Assembly: GCA_039090855.1 (NCBI GenBank)
Contig: CM077023.1
Span: 85,969,127 to 86,033,126, forward strand
Reading direction: 5' to 3'
Length of the DNA: 64,000 nt
Source: Macrothele yani
Lineage: Eukaryota; Arthropoda; Arachnida; Araneae; Macrothelidae
Notes under the pieces: generated by a model
Databases searched by the model: none
Told to the model about the DNA's origin: nothing
Seen by the model: only the letters and a program-made list of their open reading frames with translations
Made by a program: the position numbers and the translations under genes
Part shown: positions 53,314 through 62,569 of the stretch, piece after piece
How the letters are laid out: each line of letters starts with the position of its first letter
Numbering within the stretch: position 1 is the first letter of the stretch

Positions 53314-54696
53314 ATGGAGTTACTTTCTACAAGAAATGGCAAGCCTTGTTTAGTATTGGGTGGCTACCAATATCGCCTTCAGAAGAAAAGTAAATTAACT
53401 ATCAGATGGCTGTGCTTGAAAGAAAAAAAAAAGAAAATTGTAAAGGAAGTGTTAAAACGGATTTTCAAAATAATATAATAAGCAAAACAGGTCATGTTTG
53501 TGTTCCAAATGAAGTAGAAGTGAAAAAAGTAATGGAAGTCTGTAGAAAAAGAGTAACCGAAGAGGTTTCTGTTCCTGTAAATAAAATTTTTAAAGAGGAA
53601 ATTTCCAAAGTTTATGATAAAGGGTATGATTTAGTAGCTGCAACCCCATCATACGAAAACGTAAAAAGTACATTGTGCAAAGAAAGAAGAAAAACATTAG
53701 AAACAACACAGAATCCTAAAGACAGTTCAGAAAAAGAGTTCCCAAGTGACCTCCTCCTCTTACCGAATAAAGAAACATTTCTTCGCTTAGATTTTGTAAA
53801 TGATGTTGGCAAAAGAATTCTAGTGTTTGCCGGCGAGGGCTACCAAGATGTATTAAAGAATGACGATTTCTTCTTGGATGGGACTTTCAAAAGCTGCCCG
53901 AAACAGTTCTGTCAACTTCTAAGTGTCCATGCTGATTTAGGGAGCACTGCACTTCAAAATCAAGTATATTCAGCACTGTTCTGTTTACTACCAGATAAAC
54001 GAGATGGAACATACCGCTCATTGTTTAAGGAACTAAAGACTTTGTGTCCACATTGGGTTCCAAAGTTGATAAAGACCGACTTCGAAGCAGCGCTTATAAA
54101 AGCAACTAAAGAAGTATTCCCTGATGCAACTGTCTCCGGTTGCAATTTTCACTTCAGTCAAAGTCTATGGCGGAATATTCAAGTTATGGGACTTACACAA
54201 CTGTATAAAACCAACGAAGAAATAAGAAGCATATGTAAAATATGCGCTGCTTTGGCCCACCTACCTGCAGAAAATGTTGAAGACGCATGGTTGCTTATTA
54301 TGGAGGACCTTTTCTCAGAATGAAAGGTTAGATTTATTTCTTAACTATTTTGTTAACCAGTGGATGGAAAATCCTAATGTTCCAATTCAAATGTGGAATG
54401 TACATGGCCAGCGCCATTGAACCAACAACGCCGTCGAAGGATGGAACTCAAAATTAAATAGTATGCTAGGAAAAAAACAGCCAAATATATATGAACTTAT
54501 TAAATGCCTAAAGGAAGAATCAAAACGCGTGAGGCACAAACAACATTTAAAAGAATTAAGAGAACTTGGTCCAAAAAGGAAGAAAATGTATATACCAGTA
54601 GACGAACGCATTCGCAACATCATGGCGGAATTTGGAAATTCTAAAGACCTTAAAAAATGCTTGAAAGCATTAAGCTATGTTACAAAGTTGGACTAA
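53314..54696 (+). pseudogene. FLYWCH-MULE transposase remnant
   Basis: The start is chosen at the ATG of MELLSTRNGKPCLVLGGYQY (53314). That sequence opens a FLYWCH zinc finger (GGYQYR...RWLC...NCKG...TGHVC), with the second His of the usual pair replaced by Cys. A run of ten A at 53423-53432 marks a frameshift into the frame of 53406-54323. The MULE domain follows: FFLDGTFKSCPKQFCQLLSV with the first Asp (about 53,878), KTDFEAALIKATKEVFPDA with the second Asp, and SGCNFHFSQSLWR, the family's C-x-F-H motif. A shift near 54,318 and a TGA at about 54,418 precede TNNAVEGWNSKLN, which holds the presumed catalytic Glu. The C-terminus ends at 54696. The catalytic residues are kept and the frame is lost. 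Confidence 0.92.
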
Positions 54697-54809
54697 AGAC
54701 CAAAACTATAAAATTCAGAAGATGTAAGTAATTAATTAATTGCATGAAAATAATTTGACTGCGATTTATATATATATATAAGTAAAATGATATTAAAAAC
54801 TTGTAATTT

Positions 54810-54993
54810 GATTCCAAGGGACAGGAAAAGACCCAGAGGAAGACCACATGGAAGATGGGTGGATGAAATTCGAAAGTATGCGGGAGTGACATGGAGGAGA
54901 CTGGCACAAGACAGACCGTTGTGGAGGAAACTTGGGGAGACCTTCGTCCATCAGTGGATTGATAATGGTTGACAATGATGATGATGATGATAT
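54810..54993 (+). mobile_element. 5'-truncated RTE-type LINE with long target duplication
   Basis: CCAAGGGACAGGAAAAGACC, GGAAGATGGGTGGATGAAAT, TGCGGGAGTGACATGGAGG and CATCAGTGGATTGATAATGG, ending in (ATG)n, form the last roughly 180 bp of the RTE-type element. Flanks AAGTAAAATGATATTAAAAA, CTTGTAATTT (54780-54809) and AAGAAAAATGATATCAAAAA, CTTGTATTT (54994-55022) are near-identical direct repeats of about 29 bp, the target duplication. Confidence 0.9.
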
Positions 54994-55042
54994 AAGAAAA
55001 ATGATATCAAAAACTTGTATTTCTAAAAAGAGCATTAAACTA

Positions 55043-56467
55043 CACTGACGGAAAAAAATCCCAACACCAAGAAGGGGTTGTGTTAGATAAACGACAGTTG
55101 TTAGGCGGTGAGAGTACATCTGTAAGATGACGTCTATGCAAATTTCGTGCTCGGCGCATACGTGTGGCGCTAGTAGCGCCCCTCGGAACATGCAAAGCAG
55201 GTTTGCTATAAATACGCGCTGTAACGTTCGTGAGCGTTAGTTATCGTTGAGATTCGACGTAGGGTGTTGATGTTAGTCAAGAATACCTTTAAGAAGACGA
55301 AGAAGCCATTATCAACAGCTCACCGAGTTTGAACGAGGTCGTGTAACAGGGCTACGAGAAGGTGGATTTTCTTTCCGCAATATTGCAGAACGACCTGGCA
55401 GGAATGTAGCCACTGTGCATGATTGTTGGCAGCGGTGGTCAAGGGAAGGTACTGCCTCAAGAAGACCAGGTTCCGGCCGGCCACGTGGCACTACTGAGAG
55501 GGAAGACCGCCGTGTACGGCGATTGTCCGTGGCGCATCGTACCGCGTCTGCGGCAGCAATTCGAGCTGTAGTTGCCACCACAGTGACACAAAGAACTGTT
55601 ACAAATCGGTTACTTGAAGGACAGCTCCGAGCCAGACGCCCTGTAGCGTGCATTCCACTTACTCCAAACCACTGCCGTTTGCGACGTCAGTGGTGTCAAG
55701 CTAGAGCTCATTGGAGGACGGAGTGGAGATCTGTTGTGTTTTCTGGTGAAAGCCGGTTCTGCCTGGATGCCAGTGATGGCCGTGTGTTGGTTAGAAGGAG
55801 GCCAGGTGAGCGCCTGCAACCAACCTGTCTGCGGCCGAGACACGCTGGACGTACACCTGGAGTTATGGTCTGGGGAGCAATTTCCTGTTACAGCAGGAGC
55901 ACTCTCGTGGTTATCCCACGCACCCTGACAGCACAGTTGTACGTCGGTCTGGTGATTCAACCTGTTGTGCTGCCATTCATGAACAGCATTCCAGAGGGTG
56001 TTTTCCAACAGGATAACGCACGCCCGCATACCGCTGTTGTAACCCAACATGCTCTACAGAGTGTCGACATGTTGCCGTGGCCTGCTAGATCACCAGATCT
56101 TTCACCAATCGAGCACGTATGGGTCATCATTGGACGACAACTCCAGCGTCACCCCCAACCAGCATTAACCGTTTCTGTATTGACCGACCAAGTGCAACAG
56201 GCATAGAACTCCATCCCACAAACTGACATCCAGCACTTGTGCGAAACAATGCATGAACGTTTGCGTGCTTGCATTCAACATTCTGGAGGTTACACCCGTT
56301 ATTAATGTAACAGCATTTCATATTTAAAATGGCTCTTCTCGCGCTTACAATAAGCTGTGATCTTGTAACCTTAATCGATTAAATATGTTACCTATACAAA
56401 TATATTGCCGCCATTTCATTCCTCTACAACCATTTTTTCGTGGTGTTGGGATTTTTTTCCGTCAGTG
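55043..56467 (+). mobile_element. Tc1-like DNA transposon (element D) inside the MULE
   Basis: Both ends read CACTGACGGAAAAAAATCCC and then AACACCA going inward. TA flanks both sides (55041-55042 and 56468-56469). Its length is 1425 bp. It sits in a short tandem repeat of the MULE (GCATTAAACTA before it, TGTTACAAAGTAAGATG after it). Confidence 0.95.
55283..56305 (+). pseudogene. Nearly full-length Tc1-like transposase with three lesions
   Basis: The frame is uninterrupted from 55283 to 56203 and then, after one TAG at 56204, continues to TAA at 56303, about 340 codons as usual for Tc1. First lesion: at the expected start the codon is ATA (55283), where related element C has ATG before Pro-x-x-Arg-Arg. 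Second: the first catalytic position reads VVFSGESRFCLD, Gly in place of Asp. Third: QA-stop-NSIPQ, where relatives have Trp. The rest is well kept: helix-turn-helix (YQQLTEFERGRVTGLREGGF), GSGRPRGTTEREDRR, MVWGAISCYS, FQQDNARPHTAVV and SPDLSPIEHVW. It died by point mutations only. Confidence 0.93.
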
Positions 56468-56469
56468 TA

Positions 56470-56640
56470 TGTTACAAAGTAAGATGTAAGATTTACAAGT
56501 AACCAACAACGCAGTATTTCTAAAAAAAAAAAAAAAAAGCATTAAGCTATCTTACAAAGTAAGATGACAGATTTACAAGTAACCAACAGTTGAAGAGAAA
56601 AACATCGGTCTGTTTTTCTACAAAGTAAGATGTACGTGAC
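56470..56640 (+). repeat. Roughly 70-bp repeat of the MULE 3' region
   Basis: TACAAAGTAAGATG, AGATTTACAAGTAACCAACA and GCATTAAGCTATSTTACAAA recur at about 56470, 56550 and (partly) 56619. A related start lies at 54668 within the last transposase codons. The Tc1 element splits one of these copies. An A run of about 16 lies at 56523-56538. Confidence 0.7.
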
Positions 56641-56771
56641 TACGATTAGCAGGGTCGCTTCGTCCACGGTGAAATATAACAGGGTGGCTTGGCGCATGGT
56701 CGCTTCGTCCACGGTGAAATATAACAGGGTGGCTTGGCGCATGGTCGCTTCGCGCACGACACCATTGGGAA

Positions 56772-57112
56772 ATCCGTGTCTGTATATATCTGTGTGTATG
56801 TTACACACCGTCAAATGGAGGGGTGTTAAGATGCTTTAAGCAGGGTGTCTGAGAAACTTCGGGGGATGGGTGTATAAATCCCTACTGTAGGTATCAAGGG
56901 TCAGGGAAGAGATAATGCCCTTACTTTTAAAGAGATACGTAAAATTTGGAAGAACATTCCCCATCCCCCGCAAAAAAATGGGGGGTAGAGAAAGAGAGAG
57001 AGGTGGATGCATTGTTGTGCAGAAGGCTGAATCACTGTTAGTCACTTGCTAACGAAGTGAATAATTAGTAGGTCACTTACATGCAGTCACTTACTAACTG
57101 TAAGATTTTTTT
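56772..57112. other. Non-coding stretch
   Basis: GTCACTTGCTAACGAAGTGA and GTCACTTACTAAC repeat loosely at 57040-57100. A purine run (AGAGAAAGAGAGAGAGG) lies near 56987. No gene is seen. Confidence 0.5.
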
Positions 57113-57308
57113 ATTTTTTTTTTGATTGGAGGTTTAACGACCACCGTGAGCAACTCAATGGGCTATAAGCAGTCGCCCGTCCCTAATTTAGGGTCACTGG
57201 TTCCAGGGAAGGGAGAGAGCCAGTGCCGTAAGACAAACACAACATCCATGCCTCACCGGGATTCGAACCCGGACCCCGTTCGGACGAATGATCAGAAGCC
57301 ATCGCGCT
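57113..57308 (-). mobile_element. tRNA-derived SINE, head truncated
   Basis: TTTTTTGATTGGAGGTTTAA leads into the full body and the B box (GGATTCGAACCCGG). The copy then breaks off at AATGATCAGAAGCCATCGCG, without the A box. Its body sequence is close to that of the young copies. Confidence 0.9.
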
Positions 57309-58660
57309 GCTGTTAAAAATCTCCCAGCTAGTTAATAACCTATAAATTATTGTTATGGTGGAGACTTTTCAGCTGAATGTATCGCTCTGGACTTTGAAAA
57401 ATGCTGCTAAAATGAAATCCTTGAGCGAGAAAGAGAAAGAGCTTTCAACTTTTTTTCATTTCATAAGCATGCAGTCAGTAGGAGTAGTTTTAGGATGTTT
57501 TGTATGGGAGAAAAAGGGTTTGTTGGTGGGAATCTGAGGGTTTTTGGTTTTTCAATGTGGAAGGGAAGAAATTTGGCTGTTGACCACGGTAAGAATATTT
57601 TACCTCTGAAAGCCAGAGAAGAGGAATGTACGATTAAAGATGGAGAAAAAGTGGAACCGAAGAACAGAAAGAGCCACAATGTGGTGCAACTTTGTACCGT
57701 AACGTGCTGTGAAGTTGCGCCATATTTTTGGGTTTTGCTTACATCATACAATGGTATATCTTTTCTCAGAAAGTGGTACAGCAGGTGTGGCACCATTTTT
57801 TGCTGCAACCTACCACAAAGTTTTTAACAGTGTACGTGGAAAAGGGATTGAAAGTAGCCAGGGAGTGTTGGGTTGCTAAATAGCTGAACTCCTCTTCTCT
57901 GCACAACACCCAGAAATTTTGATTTAGGTTTGGGTGGGCGACTGTAAATGTGGAATTTTAAACTCATCAGACTTGGATGAATATTCGACGCAGTATCTAA
58001 AGCTGCTCAGAATAAAAATATCTGTTAGCTAAAATATATACAGTAAATCTTTGCTTTACGTAGAAGATTTACATATCGGAGAAAAATGGACACACATGTC
58101 CAAGAGGAGGTAATATTCAAACTTAGTGAGCTACGTTAAAGGATTACTTCGCATGGAAAGAGAAGAGTATTTCTGATCTCCTTTGCTACCTATAACGATG
58201 AACAGAGTTTTGCGATAGTCTAACTTCAAAGATTTACTTAAGACCAACGAAAATGGCTTTAATATCTAGTCCGAGGAGGAAGCAACACTTTACCACAATC
58301 GTTGATGACCGTTGTACTTGTGATACGGCTGCAATCCTTCTTTCACGCAGGACACGTCACTTGAGTGATAACAAATGAGCACTTAAATCTCGCCTTTATT
58401 CTTAAGGTGTACATTTATTTCATCTTAGGTACATCAGATGTTATCATATGGGAAAGCAGTCACTGCATTCTCTTTGCTCAATATTTAACAGCCCATCTCT
58501 TTTTCTCAGTAGACTCTCCGCCAATTCACTGTTCTGTCTAACCTCTTTCAAGAAATTTCCTCTCCTTTTATCTTCTGTAACGGCTCTCACTTCTTTGGTG
58601 TCCCTTTACATAATCCATAATGGGCTTTGGAATTCCGCTACAGCTATCACATATGGGTGT
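57309..58660. other. Stretch with unassigned open frames
   Basis: Plus-strand frames at 57355-57537 (60 codons, containing LSEKEKELSTFFHFISMQSV) and 57495-57827 (110 codons, containing GKNILPLKAREEECTIKDG) overlap, and an equally long frame lies opposite them. They may be a decayed gene with a frameshift near 57,520, or chance. I recognise no domain. From 57830 to 58660 nothing is seen. Confidence 0.35.
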
Positions 58661-58662
58661 AG

Positions 58663-60115
58663 GAGAAGTGGCCACCGGAGAACTGGCCACCCTGAGAAGT
58701 GGCCACCGGAGAACTGGCCACCGGAGAACTGACCACCCGGAGAACTGGCCACAAAAATTTTAAGGGGTCGCATAAAAATTGCGTTTTTGACCGTTTCATG
58801 CCCACGACCGCCAGAGGTTGCTTATCTGAGTCATATAAAGTTTGCGTGATTTCGTCTTTTCTTAATTGCGATAATTAATGTAATTTGTTTATAAAAAATT
58901 TTTATGATCTACATTTCAACAGAAGATTTCAGGGTTTTCAAACTACAAGTCTTCAAATTATTTGAGCGCATGTGCTGACTCAGGAAACTTATCGGGAGGA
59001 GGTTACCAAAAGTGTAAAATATAAAGCATTTCTCGACCCATCCGAAGATTTTCAGCATTTACAAGCTAGACTCGACATATTATCTGAGCGTATGTGCCTA
59101 CTCTGGAAACCCGTCCGAGGGGGGGTTGATACCAAAAGTGTAACATATGAAAAATTTCTCCTCCGATCGGAAGATTTTCAGCATTTATAAGCTACAACTC
59201 GACATATTATCTGAGCGTATGTGCCTACTCTGGAAATTTGTCGGGGGGGGGGGGGGGGGGGGATACCAAAACTGTAAAATATGAATAATTTCTCGTGCGA
59301 TCCGAAGATTTTCAGCATTTACAAGCTACAACCCCCCCCCCCCCGCCTGATAAGTTTCCTGAGTAGGCACATGTCTTCAGATAATGTGTCGAGTTGTAGC
59401 TGCTAAATGCTGAGAATCTCCCGATCGGACGAAATTGTTCATATTTTAAACTTTTGGTATCCCCCTCCCCCCAACAGGTTTACTGAGTAGGCACATGTGT
59501 TCAGATAATGTGTTGAGTTGTAGCTTGTAAATGCCAAAAATCTCCCGATCGGACGAGGAATTTTTCATATTTTACATTTTTGGTATTACCCCCCCCCCCC
59601 CCCATCGCCGACAGGTTCCCACAGAGTGCACATGCGCTGAGAAAATTTGTCGTGTTGCAGCGCAGATGCCCTCAGACAATTCGATTACTTTGTAGCTTGT
59701 ATTGGCTGAAAATCTCCCGATCGGACCAGAAATTCTTTATATTTCATATTTTAGGTTTTTAAGTCCCCCCACCCCCACCCGACAAGTTTCCTGGGTTTGC
59801 TCATACTCGCAGAGAATTTGTTTAGTTATAGTTTATAGAAAAATATTGTAAATAAGAAAATACGAAATTACGGACATTTTATGTGTGTCAGATAACCAAT
59901 CTCGGGGAGACGTGGCCACGGAGCAGCCCAGAACGCAATTTTTATACGGCCCCTTAAAATTTTTGTGGCCAGTTCTTCGGGTGGCCAGTTCTCCGGGTGG
60001 CCAGTTCTCCGGGTGGCCAGTTCTCCGATGGCTACTTCTCCGGTGGCCAGTTCTCCGGTGGTCAGTTCTCCGGTGGTCAGATCTCCGGTGGCCAGTTCTC
60101 CGCTTAGTGTTAGCT
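58663..60115. mobile_element. Foldback-like element FB-F (CCAGTTCTCCGG arrays)
   Basis: The left end (58663-58755) has about six units of GTGGCCACCGGAGAACT type, then AAAATTTTAAGGGGTCGCAT, AAAAATTGCGTTTTT. The right end, inverted (59928-60110), has GAACGCAATTTTTATACGGC, CCCTTAAAATTTTTGTGGCC and then about nine units of GTGGCCAGTTCTCCGG. The interior (58930-59830) consists of 126-134 bp repeats that point towards each other from both sides. No protein is encoded. Confidence 0.8.
58930..59830. repeat. Converging 126-134 bp repeats with long G/C runs
   Basis: The left part has plus-oriented units. GATTTTCAGCATTTA falls at about 59047, 59173 and 59307, so the spacing is 126 and 134 bp. From about 59345 the same unit runs inverted (GAGTTGTAGCT, CTCCCGATCGGACGA). 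Each unit has a G-rich or C-rich run at the same place. It is short and mixed in the first unit, G7 in the second and G20 in the third (59243-59262). On the inverted side there are C13 (59332-59344) and C15 (59589-59603). Confidence 0.85.
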
Positions 60116-60257
60116 CCGAAAATCATGGAAATGTCTAAATTTCTTTCTGAAAATGAAATATTAAAAAAAAAAATTATGAACAATAGTTGCGCAAGTAGTG
60201 GGGAATATAGCCACAAGAAATTTTTTTATGCAGAACAATTTTATGGCACTGAAATTG

Positions 60258-60366
60258 TAATGTGTCCAGTTCTCCGGTGTCCAGTTCTCCGGTGGCCACT
60301 TCTCCGGGGGCCACTTCTCCGGGGGCCAGTTCTTCGGGGGCCAGTTCTCCGATGGCCAGTTCTCCG
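60258..60366 (+). repeat. Outlying 15-bp array of FB-F type
   Basis: Seven consecutive 15-bp units (GTGTCCAGTTCTCCG twice, GTGGCCACTTCTCCGG, then GGGCCAGTTCTTCGG-type units). The spacer 60115-60257 resembles the flank repeated at 13955-14110 (AAATGTCTAAATTTCTT, TGCGCAAGTAGTGGGGAATA). This mirrors the arrangement beyond FB-C, but with the FB-F version of the unit. Confidence 0.85.
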
Positions 60367-60827
60367 TACCCGATCACATATAGAATTCAATTCGTTTTCC
60401 TCTTTAATACGATACCGTTAGCTCCACTTTTTAAAAATATATCTGAGAAACCAACTAATAGTACACGACATAAGGCGAGTCTCTAATAATATTCAGTCTT
60501 TTTTCAAACTTAACAATTTAATTGATGCTTCAAAGAACGGCAGTCTGGTTTTGTTGTTTATCGTTCCGTCCACAAAATGAATGAACTTAAGCTTCGCTCT
60601 CTCTCTTAGCCTTGTTAATCTCTTAACGTTTCTGACCCATGACCCCCGTGGACAAAAATGGATTTCTCCTCTCCCGTGTAAAACACCACGGCTGCTTTCG
60701 ATGCTCACAGTTGTAACGGCTCTCCATTAACTTCAAACCCCCTACTGTACAACGCAACATCCTCCAGTCTCTTTCGTGAAACTACTAGACGTCTAACGCA
60801 TAACTATGTTAAACGCAAAAGAAACCC
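60367..60827. other. Flank with short minus-strand frames
   Basis: A 71-codon minus-strand frame (60493-60708) and an overlapping frame reading VVFYTGEEKSIFVHGGHGSE lie just downstream of the open frame at 60828-61190. Either could be a decayed continuation of it. No family is recognised. Confidence 0.3.
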
Positions 60828-61190
60828 TTACGCATTGTCACAAATACTTATCTGTTCCAGCGCTTTCTTTGGCGGTAACTTAATCTCATCGTACAAAGTC
60901 TTTGAAGTCGTTAACACGTACTCTTCCTGGTGCTGACAAACAACGGTAGTACAAAACGTTTGAATAATTTGCTCTTTTAACAATACTGCACCCTGTTTAA
61001 ATATAGATGGCCACTCATTAAATTTGCTTACAGGAGGACTAATCCTTTGCAACATTCTTGCTACTGGCGCCTGTTGTAATGTTGCGTCCCCGTTTCTCAA
61101 GGCTTTGACAGAATGGTGCAGACAAAGGCATCTTCCTAACCAATTTCTATATATACATAAAATATGAATACTTATTTGACCTGAACGGGT
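60828..61190 (-). CDS. Unrecognised open frame, possible gene fragment
   Basis: The minus strand is open for 120 codons between a TGA at 61191-61193 and TAA at 60828. The first ATG is at 61100 (MRNGDATLQQAPVARMLQRI), but the frame upstream (YRNWLGRCLCLHHSVKALRN) also looks protein-like. It may therefore be an exon or a fragment lacking its start. The composition is soluble, with helix-prone charged parts (FKQGAVLLKEQIIQTFC; LYDEIKLPPKKALEQI). There is no known motif, signal peptide or membrane segment. It could be part of a host gene, a retroelement gag-like relic or chance. Confidence 0.25.
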   Translation of the reverse strand, partial: TRSGQISIHILCIYRNWLGRCLCLHHSVKALRNGDATLQQAPVARMLQRISPPVSKFNEWPSIFKQGAVLLKEQIIQTFCTTVVCQHQEEYVLTTSKTLYDEIKLPPKKALEQISICDNA

Positions 61191-62565
61191 TCAAAAAATA
61201 CTACACCCTCTTTCTCTTATTTCTCTTCCCTTTTTCTTTATTTTTGACAATCCTGAGGCTACCTGTAAACACCTATTAATAACTTAGAAGCTTCAGAGAT
61301 TATCGAAATTCCTCTGGCATCCCTTCTGCCATATCTTTTAGGGTATACCTTCTGAACTCTTCTTTGTCGGTGTGCCCTACTTCGACAAACTGCATCCACA
61401 TGTTGCCCAATTATTTAATCCTACTAATTAGATGAATTCCCGCTAAGATGCTGTGCCCATCTTAACTTCACTTAATCCTAAGGGATCATCTGCATTTAGT
61501 ATCTATCTATTATGACACACTTTACAATTTTTAACCGAAAATATCTATCTTTCGCTCAACACATTGAGGAACCTCAACAAAGAACAACGGCTTCTCGTCT
61601 TCACTATTGATGCATTTCGTTTCGAAAAACGTGGCTATAACACAAAATGTATTTAGAAGCGCGCGCGCGCGTGTGTTTGTGAAAACGTGTATCTTGAACT
61701 ACAGTGCGCATGGTGGGCTCAGAAAGAAAAAGAGCCAGTAATACAAAGTAGGGTCAGTTTTATATATTTGGGGGTAATTTAGAAAGATTTAATGCCAAAC
61801 TTTCTTGAAGGCCTTTTAACATAAATTCCCATAATTGGATTTTCATTAAATTTGTCGAATTGTATGCTAGACGTGATTAACGCATGTTAAATAGATTTGA
61901 GTGAAGTTCATTAATCCTTAAGGTATCCGTACACCTTCCGAGAGGATTTTTTTCAAATTACATGATTTTTTTTTTCTTTTCTGCATTTTATAATGGAATA
62001 TTGTTAAAAATATGGAATGACATAACGAAAAAAAGGTTCTGATTTTTTGTTTTCATTTTTAGCCCGAAAAATAGGTAAAAACAGCAAAAAATTAACACCC
62101 GCAAACATGATAACTCAAAATCAAATCAATATATGCCCATTTTATAAATTTTATTATGATGACAATAGCATCCTCTAGGGAACAGACTATTTCCATTATC
62201 ATAGCGCAGTTATTTAAAAAGCTGTAAAAAGTCAAAGCACTGTCAAATAGAAAACCATTCAAAATTTATAGCAATTCATAGTTCATACCATAAGAATAAA
62301 AAAAAACTAATGGATGTACAATCTTAGGAATAGTCTATTCCCTTTATATTCTCTTTCAATATATTCCTGTAAGGTTTCAAGACATTTCAAGCATAATTTT
62401 TGGCATTATGATGTTTCGCATGAAGGCAAAATCTAAAAAAATTCATTTCAAGAAAGAGCTAAAAATAACTTTTAAACACAAATCCTACTTTAAAAATTAA
62501 AATTAAACGTTAAAGTGCCCCTGATTTATAAATTTTACCATCTTTAGCGGTATAACTATACCATC
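61191..62565. other. Non-coding AT-rich stretch
   Basis: GCGCGCGCGCGTGTGT lies at about 61660-61675. From 61900 the sequence is very AT-rich with A and T runs. No gene or transposon end is recognised until the LINE leader. Confidence 0.5.
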
Positions 62566-62569
62566 GGGA

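Larger units (their letters stand above)
53075..56763 (+). mobile_element. MULE (Mutator-like) element with nested insertions
   Basis: Both ends carry inverted repeats built of short subrepeats. The left end reads GATTGCGTGCGGGAAGCGAC, GTGCGCGAAGCGACC and CTTCACCGTGGACGAAGCGA, CCCTGCTAATC (53075-53178). The right end (56640-56763) reads the same inward: GTGTCGTGCGCGAAGCGACC, TTTCACCGTGGACGAAGCGA, CCCTGCTAATC. ATTGGGAA is duplicated outside (53067-53074 and 56764-56771), nine bases with one mismatch, as expected for Mutator-type insertion. Inside are a FLYWCH-MULE transposase remnant, an RTE tail and a Tc1 element. Without these two insertions and their target duplications the MULE is about 2.0 kb. 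Confidence 0.9.

Noticed and set aside
59885..60421. 178-codon frame with RWPVLRWSVLRW-like repeats
   Set aside because: It is a direct translation of the 15-bp array, where five codons equal one unit, so it stays open by arithmetic and not through selection.
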